Source: Calamus simplicifolius (Eukaryota; Streptophyta; Magnoliopsida; Arecales; Arecaceae). From it: a DNA stretch of 64,000 bases. Positions 11,581 through 23,538 of this stretch are shown in pieces; position 1 is the first letter of the stretch, and the number at the start of each line of letters is the position of its first letter. The stretch lies in the NCBI GenBank assembly GCA_900491605.1, contig UESW01003900.1:626932-690931 (forward strand), written 5' to 3'. The notes beneath the pieces were generated by a model, which was not told where the DNA came from, ran no database searches, and was given only the letters and a program-made list of their open reading frames with translations. Position numbers and translations under genes: made by a program.

Positions 11581-12299
11581 TCCATACTATAATCAACCTT
11601 GATTACAGCAGAGTTGTTTTACAAGATCACAACTCAAACTTGTTGTTTTCCCGGGTGCACAACAAACCCAGCTGATTTCCAAGGTTCACCAGCACAAAAC
11701 CTTACACACAAGAAACTGCTTGCACAAGGAAAACTGCCTCAACTGATTTAATCACCTGATTGACTCAGTTCACAACAAGAATAAGAATGTTTGATACAAT
11801 AACTGCTCCTTAAATGAGCAAATAAGACAAGTTAACTAATCAAATAAAGAGATAGAAATAAAAGCTTGATTTGCAGATTTCTATGGCTTGATTCTTCTCC
11901 TCTTCCTTGCTTTTGAATGGATCTTCCTTGAGTATTCTCCTGAAGCTCGAAAGAACAGTTGAAGAATAGAAACTAGGGCTTGCTCGTTTGCTTCTTCAAA
12001 CTTGGAAATCTCCTCAAAATGAAAGTGTGAAGATTTGGAATTTCTCTCTTTTCTTTTAGGGAATCAATATGATTTTTCCTTTGATTTTTCCCTCTGATTT
12101 TCTCTCAGATTTTTCTCTTCTTTTTCTTCTCTATTTTTTTTTTGTTTTTCTCTCTTTTTAAATGATCATATTCATCATCCTTTTATAGATCCTTTCAATA
12201 CTAAGAATAGATGAAAACTATCTGTTAGAATCAAAGTGGAAGAAAAATTAGGAACAAATAAGGTAATAGCTATTGATATTTAAAGTAAAAAGTAGGTTT

Positions 12300-12700
12300 A
12301 GAGACGTTCTGATACATCTGAAAGTCGATTCTGACAATCTAGAGTCGGCTCTGACTTTTCTGGGGTACGACTCTAACTTGAAATCCCTAAACAGCCCGAT
12401 TTGGAGTCTGCTCTAACTTTTCTGGAGTCGACACATTTTGTTTCTGGAGTCAACTCTAACTTTTCTGGAGTAGACTCTAATTTGAGACCTGAAAAACTAT
12501 CTTTCTGTTTTTCTGTTGGAGTCGACACATTTTGTTTCTGGAGTCGACTCTAACTTTTCTGGAGTTAACTCTAATTTGAGACCCGAAAAACCATCTTTCT
12601 GTTTTTCTGTTGGAGTCGACTCTACAGGTTTCAGGTGTCGACTCTAGTCCGTGCCGTTTTCCGGAGTCAACTCGGTGATTCTAGGTGTCGGCTCTAATGT
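12300..12700. repeat. GAGTCGACTC palindrome array, 3' LTR of C
   Basis: About a dozen full or degenerate copies of the 10-bp palindrome GAGTCGACTC are separated by TCTAACTTTTCTG-like spacers. It lies upstream of the TATA box in element orientation, so in U3. Confidence 0.85.
12424..12611. repeat. 94-bp tandem duplication within the palindrome array
   Basis: Two units start with GGAGTCGACACATTTTGTTT at 12424 and 12518. The partner LTR has a single unit (near 21031), so the duplication arose after or during insertion. Confidence 0.85.
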
Positions 12701-12868
12701 CTGCAATCTTACCTTGACTTTGTAATTGAGCTTCGAACTTGATTTCTCTCAAGATTTTGATTATTTAAACAAGTTATAAACTGAAACATTTAATCAAAAT
12801 AATTAGTAATTTCATGAGTTATACTCAAATAGTTTTGTTTATCATCAAAATTAATAATTGGGTCAACA

Positions 12869-13110
12869 ATCTCCCTCTTTTTGATGATGACAAAAACTTT
12901 TAGTATATGCATTGGAATTCATAAACATTGTAAACCTTATCAAGATTTTAAATTTGTTCAATTTAAGATATAAGCCACAGTTTCAAAGTAAGCAAAATTG
13001 AAACATTAACTGTATCAAATAACGATTATGCTCCCCCTGCATAAAATAACTTCTAACTCCCCCTTTCTTTAAGCATATACAATTCTTCTTTTCTCCCCCT
13101 TTTTTGTTAT
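12869..13110 (-). other. Multiple polypurine tracts of element C
   Basis: The LTR-adjacent tract reads AAAAAGAGGGAGAT on minus. Three further GGGGGAG tracts lie at about 13030, 13057 and 13091. Repeated PPTs upstream of the 3' LTR are a reported feature of Sireviruses. Confidence 0.75.
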
Positions 13111-13424
13111 CAACAAAAAGGTGAAACACAATTATATAAAGAATTTTAAGGTGATATTCAGATTCAAAATAATTTAAGAGAAGAGTAAATATTCTAAGAC
13201 TTTCATTCATTGCAACCATCATTATATCAAACTTTCAAACATTTTTTCATTACATTAAAATATTTCATTACATCAATTACCAAGATATAAAAGAGTAAAC
13301 ATCCTAAGTACAAGCTATCAACATAATATAAAAGCTAAGTTTGATTGGACATGAACATAAAAGCTGATTGGGATTTGACTTGAGTTGGCTTGGATAGATA
13401 TCAAAATAGAAAGTAGAAGGTCAA

Positions 13425-14773
13425 TCAAGTATGTTTGTAGACAATTCTCTTCAGATGACCTATTAACTCTATAATTTCATCTTTCTTTGATTTCTTGAAG
13501 CCTTCAAGACAATCCTCAATCTGTGTAATAGCAAAATCTATATCTCTTCTTAATTGTCCAGTAGCATCAATATAAGCTCTAGATCCATCTACGATCCCTT
13601 TCAGCCTTACAAAAATCTTGTGAAGCTCAGATGATAGGGTATCCACAGATCTATCCAATGTAGATGCAATCATGTCAAGTTTAGTAGAGAGCAGTCTCAT
13701 CTCATTTCTCATCTCTGAATTATGCTCAGTCAATAAGGCCCTGAGCTGATCAAGCTGCCTCTTTGAAAAATCTGTTGACTCAGCCAACAAATCTGACGCC
13801 ACCTGAGGGGGTGAAGAAGTGCTCGGTCCAGCACCAGATGGTCCGCAACTGATGGTCCAGCAGTAGACGGTCTAGGGACATCCTCATCTCTGGCCTCCTC
13901 AGTTCTGGCTTCTTGTCCTTTCCTTTGCCACTGGCCATTTACTTTCCTGAATCCCATTCTATGAATAGTAGAAATGCCGTAGTAGTCAGTATATGAGATT
14001 CCTTTGCAGTTCATTTTCCATTATCTTCACTCCATGGCTTCTGAATACTAGTGTAAGAACCATACCATATGGCAGTGTATATCTTTTCTTTGTAGCTGCC
14101 TCTACCATATAACCAATCATCATTCCGACCAAATTTACTGGTTGACCAGTGATGATACAGTCCATCATAAGAATGTCTCGTCCGAGACATACTCAAATCT
14201 TCCAATCTTAGGAAATAGGATTCTCTCACAAATATTATGAAGTAATCGAAGTTCCAAGTTGAGTTGATTTTCCATTACCACCTCAAATTTAGAAACTTCT
14301 CTTCCAAGCATCCTTGACAGGGCTCCACCTCTGTCATCATGCTGACATGCAGTCAAACCAACAGTGGGCATCTCCAAAAGATTTCCTAGCGACTCTGTAG
14401 TGATTACCACTTTGGTTTCACGCACAAAACTCATAAGACCTCCTTCCCCTCTACATAAATCACTGTAGAATTCCTTCACGAGGACAGGGTAGGTCGGAAC
14501 ATTTAGTGAGCAAATCTTTTTTCAACCCATCTCTTTTATTTGTCTCCCTATTAAAAAACCTTCCGATTCAAATAGGTTAAAATCTACCTTCCTTCATGTA
14601 GTGATAACCTTTCCAGCCAACAAGTCGATGCGGAAGGATGATGGAGAAGCTTCCGGAGTGGAGGAAGAGGAAGATGAAGAACTGGAAGAAGATTCCTTCT
14701 CGATTTTTCAAACGGAACATCAACCGGTGGGAACAGCCGCACCAAACACGGATCCTCACCTTTTGGGAGCCAT
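13425..14773 (-). pseudogene. Extra ORF downstream of pol in element C
   Basis: It starts at ATG 14773-14771 (MAPK), then runs through a Ser-rich segment, a central globular region and a coiled-coil tail (13425-13802, about 125 residues). The central region (EFYSDL ... VRETKVVITTESLGNLLEMP ... HNICERILFPKIG ... LPYGMVLTLVF) resembles the plant 'putative plant transposon protein' family (PF20167-like). Sireviruses often carry an env-like or unassigned ORF here. I see no clear signal peptide or envelope pattern. At least three stops and two frame changes break it. The product's role is unknown. Confidence 0.6.
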
Positions 14774-14884
14774 TGGAGATCAATGGAAGTTGGAATCAAG
14801 GATTTTGAAAAGTTTGGAAAAGTTTTGAAAGTTTTGGAGAGGGATTTGAAAGGGATTGAAAAAGCATAGGGTCATTTGAGGTGT

Positions 14885-15075
14885 CGACTTTGACCTAATA
14901 AAGTGACGATTTTTCACTTAGAGTCGACTCCTGCAAAGTGAGGTGTCAGCTCCAAACAAAAAATCAGTCAGCACTCGAATTAGAGTTGGCTCTGCAGAAG
15001 CCGGAGTCGGCTCTAATGAGCAGACAAAAAAATCTAAAGAAAAAGGTGTCGACTCCAAAATTGAAGGTGTTGACT
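14885..15075. repeat. Internal copy of the GTCGACTC array in element C
   Basis: About eight copies of GAGTCGACTC-like sequence lie between the end of RNase H and the ATG of the extra ORF, outside the LTRs. Several carry the GGTGTCGACTCC and GAGTCGGCTCTAA variants typical of the LTR arrays. Confidence 0.75.
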
Positions 15076-15309
15076 CCACAATAGTTTTAGAAAAAAATTG
15101 AATTTCAATGATTTGAAACTAATTAATTCATCATCAAAATCTAGATAAATTCTCCTTAATAATTGGGGAATCAATGAATCAAACTTCTAGATAAATTTTC
15201 TTATAAGGTGTAAAAGATTTTTAAGAAATCTACCAAAATTTAGATAGTTGACCTTGAGAGTTTCAGAAAATCAATCAAAAGGATCACAAACTCCTAATTC
15301 TCCTCTAAG

Positions 15310-15700
15310 ATAACAAAATCTCTCCTCACTCAAAGGTTTGGTAAAAATATCAGCCAATTGATCATTAGTGTTCACATAATAAAGACAAATATCATTATTA
15401 GCTACATGTTCTCTAATAAAGTGATGTCTAATTTTTATGTGTTTAGTTCTTGAATGTTGAATTGGATTCTTAGTTAGATTGAATGCACTAGTATTATCAC
15501 ATCTAATAGGAATTTTATCAAGTGTGATGCCATAATCTTCAAGTTGTTGCTTAATCCAAAGGATTTGAGCACATCAGCTTCCAGTCGCAACATATTCTGC
15601 CTTAGCAGTGGATAGTGCAACCGAATTTTGCTTCTTGCTAAACCAAAAGATTAAGTTACCTCCTAAAAATTGGCATGCACCATTTATACTTTTTCTATCT
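15310..15700 (-). pseudogene. pol: Element C pol: RNase H
   Basis: Minus-strand remains of a copia RNase H with no long open frame. The ending is recognisable near 15310-15345 (region of ADIFTKPLSEE) and the DNSGA-like and AKAEYVA-like segments lie upstream. It follows the RT directly. Confidence 0.75.
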
Positions 15701-16972
15701 AATTTACATCAGTATAATCAGAGTCAGAATAAGCAATCAAATTAAGTGTTGAGTCTCTAGAATACCATATTCCTACATTTTTAGTTCCATTTAGATATCT
15801 AAAGATTCTTTTAACAGCAATAAAATGTGATTCTTTAGGTTCAGATTGATATCTTGCACATAAACAAACAACAAACATGATATCAGGTCTACTTATAGTT
15901 AAGTAAAGTAGAGATCTGATCATACCTCGGTAATATTTTTGATCTATTTTCTTACCATCTTTATCTTTGTCCAGCTTGCATGAAGGACTCATCGGCGTGT
16001 CAAGAGGTTTAGCAGATTCCATATCAAACTTCTTAAGTATTTCCTTCGTGTACTTTGCTTGGTTAATGAAGTTTCCAGCTTTTTCTTGTCTAATTTGAAG
16101 TCCAAGGAAGAAGTTAAGTTCTCTCATCATGCTCATCTCGAATTCTTCCTGCATTAACTTAGCGAATTCTTGGCAAAAACGATTGTTAGTAGCACCAAAG
16201 ACAATATCATCAACGTAAATCTGTACAACCAATAAATCCATTTCTTTTCTTTTTAAAAATAAGGTTTTATCAACATTTCCTCTTGTAAATTTATTTTCAA
16301 TCAAAAATTTACTTAATCTATCATACCAAGCTCTAGGTGCTTGTTTTAAACCATAAAGTGCTTTATGTAATTTAAAAACATGGTTTGAAATTCATGATCT
16401 TCAAAACCAGGAGGTTGTTCAACATAAACTTCCTCATTTATAAAACCATTTAAAAACACACTTTTAACATCCATTTGAAATAAGTTGAAATTCATATGAC
16501 ATACAAATGCAAGCAATAGTCTAATAGCTTCTAATCTAGCTACATGAGCAAAAGTTTCATCAAAATCTATTCCTTCTTCCTGATTATATCCTTTTGCAAC
16601 TAGCCTAGCTTTATTCCTAATGACAATGCCATTTTCGTCTAATTTATTTCTAAAAACCCATTTAGTTCCTATTATATGATGGTCTTTAGGTTTGTCTACC
16701 AGGGTCCATACCTTATTCCTAGTGAATTGGTTTAACTCTTCTTGCATAGCTAACATCCAATTGCTATCTTTTTCAGCTTCTTCTATGGTTTCAGGTTCTA
16801 TTTGAGATACAAACGCAAGATGATTATTAATATTTCTCATGGATGATCTAGTTCTTACTCCTTGAGATGGATCACCTATGATCAAATCCCTTGGATGATC
16901 ATGAGCATATCTCCAATCTCTAGGCAGATCTATATCATTATGAGCAGTATCAATAACATCAGCCAAAGGCAA
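15699..16972 (-). pseudogene. pol: Element C pol: reverse transcriptase
   Basis: Two open stretches (16346-16972 and 15699-16304) make one RT. The first has the linker MQEELNQFTRNKVW, KARLVAKGYNQEEGIDFDETFA and QMDVKSVFLNG. The second has VQIYVDDIVFGA with both catalytic Asp residues and RQEKAGNFINQ. Between them, a one-base change in a T/A run near 16375-16380 shifts the frame just before the YGLKQAPRAW segment. It supplies the reference for where A and D interrupted element B. Confidence 0.92.
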
Positions 16973-18370
16973 ATCCTTTCTTTAGTTTCTTGATCATGAT
17001 CTGAAGATACATCCAATTTTTTAATACCTCTTTCAAGTAAACTTGTATCTTCCTCATCATCAATCTTTCCCGAACTTGATGCTAAAGATTCATCAAAGAC
17101 TACATGAATCGATTCTTCTACAACTAGACTCTTCTTATTGAATACTCTATAAGCTTTACTAGATGTTGAATATCCTAAGAAAATGCCTTCATCAGATTTA
17201 TCAAACTTTCCAAGATTATCTTTACCATTGTTATGGATGAAGCATCTACAACCAAATGCATGAAAGTAGCCTATGTTGGGTTTCCTATCATGCCATAGTT
17301 CATAGGGTGTTTTCTTAAGGATAGGTCTGATTAGGGCTCTATTTAGGATGTAACATGCTGTGTTAATAGCTTCCGCCCAAAAGTATTTAGGGAGTTTACT
17401 TTCACATAGCATGGTACGGGCCATGTCTTCTAGAGTCCTATTTTTCCTCTCTATAACTCCATTTTGCTAAGGTATTCTAGGTGCAGAAAAATTATGATGT
17501 ATGCCTTTTTCAAAACAGAATTTTTCAAATAAGTGGTTTTCAAATTCAGTTCCGTGATCACTTCTCAGAGACACTATGGTAGTGTTTTTCTCATTTGTGA
17601 CTTTTTAAAAAATTTCAGGAATATTGAGAAAGTCTCATCTTTATGAGCCAAAAATATTACCCAAGTGAATCTAGAGTAATCATCTACTATTACAAGACCA
17701 TACTTCTTTCCTCCTAGACTAGTGGTTCTAGTAGGTCCAAAGAGGTCTATGTGCAGTAGCTCTAGGGCCTAGTAGTTGAAACAACATTCTTAGATTTGAA
17801 AGAACTTCTTGTTTGTTTACCAAATTGACATGCATCATAGATTCGATTATTTTCAAAATCTAAGCTAGGAATACCTTTAACTAAATCATTTTCAGCAATT
17901 TTGAAATTAAGTGTGTGCTAGCATGACCTAGTCTATGATGCCATAGCCATCCAATCTCATTCATCTTAGCATTATCAGCAACTAAGCAATGATTACTTGA
18001 GGATAGGTTATTCAAATCAATTAAGTATACATTGCCATAACGTTTTCCAACAAGAATAATGCTACTATCAATGGGATTAGTGACAGTGCAAATAGAAGCT
18101 TCAAAAGAAACTTTGAAACCTTTATCACACAGCTGGCTAATACTAATCAAGTTATGCTTTAATCCATTAACATATAATACATTATCAACATAGATAGATG
18201 GAGTAATTTGAATCTTACCAATGCCCATGATATGGCCTTGACCATTATCACCAAAAGTAACTACCCACCTTTTTTCATCTTAAGGGTGATGAATTGATCT
18301 TTGTCACCCGTCATATGTCTTGAGCAACCACTATCAAGATACCATTTTCTTTTCAGTCTAATGGCTGCAA
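16930..18370 (-). pseudogene. pol: Element C pol: integrase and pre-integrase domain
   Basis: The pre-integrase zinc domain is at 17881-18228 (WLWHHRLGHASTH). The core at 17425-17880 has no long frame, but its Asp and Glu segments are still recognisable beside those of element B. The C-terminal part is 16930-17424 (FWAEAINTACYILN ... SDEGIFLGYSTSSKAYRVFN). An in-frame TAG near 17468 and frame changes near 17610 and 17770 break it. Confidence 0.88.
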
Positions 18371-18388
18371 GACACTCCTGCAAAATAT

Positions 18389-19202
18389 TCATCTCTTAAT
18401 TTTAGGTACCCAAGCTTTCTTGGGTCCTTCATGGTTAGAAGCAATAAATACTGTTCCTTTAGGAACCCAAATCATCTTTCTTTTATCATGTGGAGTTTTA
18501 CACATATACGATTTATGTCCTTTGTTTCCACATTTAAAACAAGTAATATTTGATAATTTTTCAGCATGTACAAAAATATTTTTCAAAGATTTTTGCTTTT
18601 TAAGTGATTATATCCTAATCCGGCTTTATCAAAAACAGCCTTTTGATTATCCAAAATCATATTTAGTTTGATAGAGCTTAAGGTAAATTTGTCAACAATG
18701 GGTTTAAGCCTATCAACTTCATTTTTCAAATTTTCATTTTCTTTCTTTAGAAATTCATTTTCTACAATATGCTTTTCATTTTCTAAAGATAGATTTTGCA
18801 TTTGATTCTTCAAATCTTTATTTTTGAGCTCAGATTTGCATAATCATCAATTAATTCATAAAAGCACTATGCAATTCTTCAAATGTAAAATCATCTAGGA
18901 AACTTGGACTCACCTCATCATTATTCGCCATGAAGCAAAGATTGGCTATTTCTTTCTTTTCATCTTCTTCGAACTTGAGCTTTCCGAATCACTCCAGGTA
19001 GCCATCATAGCCTTCTTTTTGAATCTTCGGGGGGCCTTTTTGAGTTGAGACATTCAGATTTGAAATGTCCCAGTTTCTTGCATTCAAAGCAAATTATTTC
19101 CTTTTCTTTTCCTTTGTCCTCATCTTTCCTAACAAAGGGTTTTTTCTTTTTAAATTTCTTCTTCTTCATGAATCTCTTGAATTTCCTTGTGATGAGTGCC
19201 AT
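18389..19202 (-). pseudogene. gag: Element C gag C-terminal half: two knuckles and coiled coil
   Basis: On minus it has a first CCHC knuckle (CFECKKLGHFKSEC, near 19080-19120), a coiled coil (18583-18813, NLSLENEKHIVENEFLKKEN) and a second CCHC knuckle (CFKCGNKGHKSYMC, near 18520-18560). All ligands are present. Two knuckles separated by a coiled coil fit the long gag of Sireviruses. Frames shift near 18585, 18830 and 19000. Confidence 0.8.
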
Positions 19203-19904
19203 GTCCTCATTATCACTGTCATCTTCTTTGACTCATCCTCATTAACATGTTGCTTGACTTGAAGCTCATGAGTCATCAAGGATCCCAAAAGTTCTTCTAG
19301 AGGTAAAGTGCTCAGATCTTTTGCCTCTTGTATTGCAGTGACTTTAGCTTCCCATGTCCTAGGCAAAAAACGTAACACCTTTCTCACAAGATCAGAGTTA
19401 TCAAAAGATTTACCAAGACTTTTTAAACCATTAACAATGTCCGTAAATCTTGTAAACATATCAAAATATATTCACATGCATCCATTTTGAACAATTCATA
19501 TTTATGAACAAGCATGTTAATCTTGGATTCCTTTACCTGATTGTTCCCTCATGGGTAACCTCTAATTTATCCCAAATTTCTTTAGCAGACATGCAAACAG
19601 ATATACGATTAAATTCATTTGCATCTAAAGAACAGTACAAAACATTCATAGCCTTGGAATTTAGTTGTGCCAATTTCTTATCATGTTCATCCCATTCCGT
19701 TTCTGGTTTAGGAATTTCCATGCCATTAAGTCTTGTAGTGGGTGTGTGAGGTCCATTGACTATAATACTCCATAGATCATAGTCAAGTGCTTGAATGAAG
19801 ATTTTTATTATAGCTTTCCAATAAGAATAATTAGAACCATTAAATAAAGGAGGACGATTTGTAGATTGTCCTTCAGAAAAGGTTGAACCAACTTGAGCTG
19901 CCAT
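19166..19904 (-). pseudogene. gag: Element C gag N-terminal half
   Basis: Starts at ATG 19904 (MAAQVGSTF). It contains the copia gag opening PPLFNGSNYSYWKAIIKIFI, the WDKLEVTHEGT segment, then in a shifted frame FTRFTDIVNGLKSLG ... LPLEELLGSLMTHE (19166-19459). Frame is lost near 19460-19530. The same protein lies in element B at 23720-24249. Confidence 0.9.
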
Positions 19905-19950
19905 TTGATCTTTAACTCTTGATTGTTAGATCAAGGAAGAATGAGCACTA

Positions 19951-19963
19951 GCTCTGATACCAA
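19951..19963 (-). other. tRNA-Met primer binding site of element C
   Basis: On minus TTGGTATCAGAGC, one base inside the 5' LTR. Confidence 0.9.
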
Positions 19964-19964
19964 T

Positions 19965-21380
19965 TGTTGTCCCAGATAGCAACCCAAGAGGGGGGTGAAT
20001 TGGGTCTTTTAAAAATTTTAAACACTTTTGAAGTGAAACCCCCAACTTAAAATAAATCACAGATATGCAATAGTTAAGACATAATATGCAAGGAGAAGAT
20101 GAAGAGACAAAGAGACAAGCATGACAAACACTAAATTTTATAGTGGTTCGGTGTACCTACACCTACGTCCACTCCCAAGTACCTCTTGAGTCCACACTAT
20201 AATCAACCTTGATTATAGCAGAGTTATTTTACAATATCACAACTCAAACTTATTGTTTTCCCGGGTGCACAACGAACCCAGCTGGTTTCCAAGGTTCACC
20301 AGCACAAAACCTTACACACAAGCAACTGCTTGCACAAGCAAACTGCCTCAACTGATTCAATCACCTGATTGACTTAGTTCACAACAAGAATAAGAATGTT
20401 TGATACAATAACTGCTCCTTAAATGAGCAAATAAGACAAGTTAACTAATCAAACAAAGAGATAGAAATAAAAGCCTGATTTGTAGATTTCTATGGCTTGA
20501 TTCTTCTCCTCTTCCTTGCTTTTGAATGGATCTTCCTTGAGTATTCTCTTGAAGCTCGGAAGAACAGTTGAAGAACAAGAACCAGGGCTTGCTCGTTTGC
20601 TTCTTCAAACTTGGAAATCTCCTCAAAATGAAAGTGTGAAGATTTGGAATTTCTCTCTTTTCTTTCAGGGAATAAATACAATTTTTCCTTTGATTTTTCC
20701 CTCTAATTTTCTCTCGGATTTTTCTCTTCTTTTTCTTCTCTATTTTTCTTGTTTTTCTCTCTTTTTAAATGGTCATATTCATCATCCTTTTATAGATCCT
20801 TCCAATACTAAGAATAGATGAAAACTATCCATTAGAATCAAAGTGGAAGAAAAATTAGGAACAAATAAGGTAATAGCCATTGAGATTTAAAGTAAAAAGT
20901 GGGTTTAGAGATGTTCTGATACATCTGAAAGTCGATTCTGACAATCTGGAGTCGGCTCTGACTTTCCTGGGATCGACTCTAACTTGAAATCCCCAAATAG
21001 CTCGATTTGGAGTCTGCTCTAACTTTTCTGGAGTCGACACATTTTTCTTCTGGAGTCGACTCTAACTTTTCTGGGGTCGACTCTAATTTGAGACCCAAAA
21101 AACCATCTTTCTATTTTTCTGTTGGAGTCGACTCTACAGGTTCCAGGTGTCGACTCTAGTCCGTGCCATTTTTCGGAGTCGATTCTGTGATTCTAGGTGT
21201 CAGCTCTAATGTCTGCAATCTTACCTTGACATTGGAATTGAGCTCCGAACTTAATTTCTCTCGATATTTTGATCATTTAAACAAGTTATAAACTAAAACA
21301 TTTAATCAAAATCATTAGTAATTTTATGAGTTATACTCAAATAGTTTTGTTTATCATCAAAATTAATAATTGGGTCAACA
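19965..21380 (-). repeat. 5' LTR of element C
   Basis: 1416 bp, the pair of 11347-12868. TATA box CTATAAAAGG on minus at 20786-20795. Palindrome array at about 20920-21210. Paired stem-loops at 20150-20190, where stem 1 has weakened to CTCAAG against CTTGGG. Confidence 0.95.
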
Positions 21381-21385
21381 TTTTG

Positions 21386-22279
21386 TTTCTTGTTAGGCCT
21401 ATAACCTAATCCAGCTTTATCAAATATAGCTCTTTGATTACTCAATAGCAAGTTAAGTTTTTTAGAGCTATATGTAAATTTATCAACTATATTTTTATAT
21501 TTATCAACTTCTTTCTTTAAACTAATATTTTCATTAGAAATTGATTATTTTTTTTAATAAATATTTATTTTCAGATTTCAATTCTTCAACTTCATGAGTT
21601 AGTTTATCCTTTTCTTTGTCAAGATTTAAATTATCATTTTTTAAAGATTTGCTTTTCTTTTTCAAAACTTTAAAATCACTAACTAATTCATTAAATGCAT
21701 CAAACAATTCATCAAAGGTAATTTCATGAGTTTTGGTACTTACCTCATCATCATTTGCCATAAAGCAAATGTTTGCAACTTCTTTTGTTCCTCCTCAGAA
21801 GAGGATTCTTCATTGTCGCTCCATGTTGCAACATAAGCCTTCTTCTTCTTTTTGTAGGCTTTCTTTAATGGAGAACAGTCATATCTAAAGTGCCCCGGTT
21901 TCTTACATTCATAATATATGAGGGGGTCTTTCTCTTTGTCCTTGTCCTTCTCTTTTTGTTTTTTAGTTTCCATTTTTGTTCCATACTTTTTCTTGTGGAA
22001 GGGTCTCCTTCTTTGCATAAATTTTCTGGACTTCTTTGTAAGAAGGGCTGTCTCATCATCTTCCTCTTCTTCCTCACTGCTGCTTGTTTCCTTTTCTGTA
22101 GCTTTAAGGGCAATCATTTTCTTCTTTTTGACTTCTTCTTCTTGATGTTGCTTCATGATCAGTTCATGGGTCATCAATGATCCAAGTAGCTCTTCCAAAG
22201 GTAATGTGTTTAAATCTTTGGCTTCTTGGATGACAGTTACTTTTACTTCCCATTATCTTGGAAGAGACCTAAGAATTTT
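21386..22279 (-). pseudogene. gag: Element B gag C-terminal half: knuckle and coiled coil
   Basis: On minus: end of the gag core (MEELLGSLMTHELIMKQH), an acidic/Lys-rich stretch, a knuckle whose first Cys is Tyr (YYECKKPGHFRYDC), and a strong coiled coil (21534-21761, FNELVSDFKVLKKKSKSLKN). C is inserted immediately after (left) and LTR E immediately before (right). The lost Cys suggests a dead knuckle. Confidence 0.85.
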
Positions 22280-22439
22280 TGTTGACCCAATTGATGATTT
22301 TGATGATTAACAAAACTATTTGAGTATAACAATTGAAGGCTCTAATGATTTTGATTAAGTTTTTCAGATTATAAGTCGATTGAATGATCAAAATCAGGAG
22401 TTAAATCTTGTTCTGGATCGAATCTAATGTCTAGGTAAG

Positions 22440-22740
22440 ATTGCAGACATTAGAGTCGACTCCGAGAATCACAGAGCCGACTCCAGTATCTGGCACGAAA
22501 GTTAGAGTCGACTCCGAGACTGTTAGAGCCGACTCCAACAGAAAAGATAGAACGTTGATTTTTCTGGCCCCGACTTAGAGTTGACTCCGGGTCTATTAGA
22601 GTCGACTCCAGAAAGTTTTTTGTCGACCCCAGAAAAGTTAGAGATGACTCCAGAATTAACGGATTAAAGTGTTTTGAGTTAGAGCCGACTCCAGAAAAGT
22701 TAGAGTCGACTCCAATCCACCTGGAACGAAAAATCAAATT
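22440..22740. repeat. GAGTCGACTC palindrome array in LTR E
   Basis: At least ten full or degenerate copies upstream of the TATA box (for example TTAGAGTCGACTCCGAGA). The array reads as a 95-codon minus frame, which is only a by-product of the repeat. Confidence 0.85.
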
Positions 22741-23482
22741 GCCAGATCAGCTCTAACGGTAATATTTCTATTTTACTTTATTTCTAACGGATGTATTTTG
22801 TTGCAAGGTACACTCCAACGGATAGTTTTCTTCCAAAAATGGTTTGAAAGAAATCTATAAAAAGGGAAGACTATCATTCAAAAATAAAAATGAAAAAACA
22901 AAGAAGAAAAATGGAAATAGAGAAATCCCAATTCAAAAATCTGAAAAAGAGAGAGCCTGAATCTCAAGAGAAAAAAACTTCTAGCTCAAATCCACTCCAC
23001 TCCAAAAAGCTCAAGAGGAATCCAAGGCATTCAAATCAAAGTTTTGGTGGATTTCCCAAATTGGAGAAAGAGGATCAGTTTCTTGCTTTTCAATCCTTCT
23101 CAACTGCTTCAACTGTGAAGAATCGGAGTTGAGGCTTGATTCAATCTAGCAAGGAGAAGAAGAAAAGAAGAAAAGCTCAAAAGCCAACCAACTACAAATC
23201 AGGCTTTTCTAAACCTTGTTCATTTACTTGATTATTTGCTCATTGAGGAGCTGTGTACTTGAAAAATAATATTTCTTTTGTTTGTGTCTAGTTCAATCTG
23301 GGGGATTGAACTAGTGGAGGTAGTCTTACCTCGGTACAAGCTTGGTATAGCTTGTGTTAGGGTTTTTGTGCTGGTGAGCCCGAAAAACCGGTTGGGTTCG
23401 TTGTGATCCCGGGAAAACAACAAGTTTGAGTTGTGAGCTTGTAAAACAACTCGGCTGTAATCAAGGAAGATTATAGTGTGGA

Positions 23483-23538
23483 CCCAAGTGAATCTTGGGA
23501 GTGGACGTAGGTGTTGGATACACCAAACCACTATAAAA
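23483..23538 (+). other. Paired stem-loop of LTR E
   Basis: Stem 1 (23483-23499) CCCAAG/CTTGGG with loop TGAAT. Stem 2 (23510-23524) GGTGT/ACACC. AAACCACTATAAAA follows. Confidence 0.68.

Larger units (their letters stand above)
11347..12868 (-). repeat. 3' LTR of element C
   Basis: 1522 bp, TGTTGTCCC ... GGGTCAACA on plus. On minus it has CTATAAAAGG at 12178-12187 as TATA box. It is about 106 bp longer than its partner, mainly from a 94-bp tandem duplication (12424-12611) and a G tract of 12 instead of 6. Confidence 0.95.
11347..21380 (-). mobile_element. Element C: full-length Sirevirus-like Ty1/copia with extra 3' ORF
   Basis: This 10,034-bp element is flanked by TTTTG (11342-11346 and 21381-21385). 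On minus the order is 5' LTR, tRNA-Met primer site, long gag with two knuckles and a coiled coil, integrase, RT, RNase H, spacer, an extra ORF, several polypurine tracts, 3' LTR. Long gag, extra ORF after pol and repeated PPTs are known traits of the Sirevirus genus. Assignment rests on these traits, not on a database match. All reading frames are broken. Confidence 0.93.

Noticed and set aside
13730..14229. Several overlapping minus ORFs taken as separate small genes
   Set aside because: They are frameshifted pieces of the single extra ORF of element C.
22450..22737. 95-codon minus ORF with a Ser/Val/Asp repeat
   Set aside because: It is the palindrome array of LTR E read as codons.
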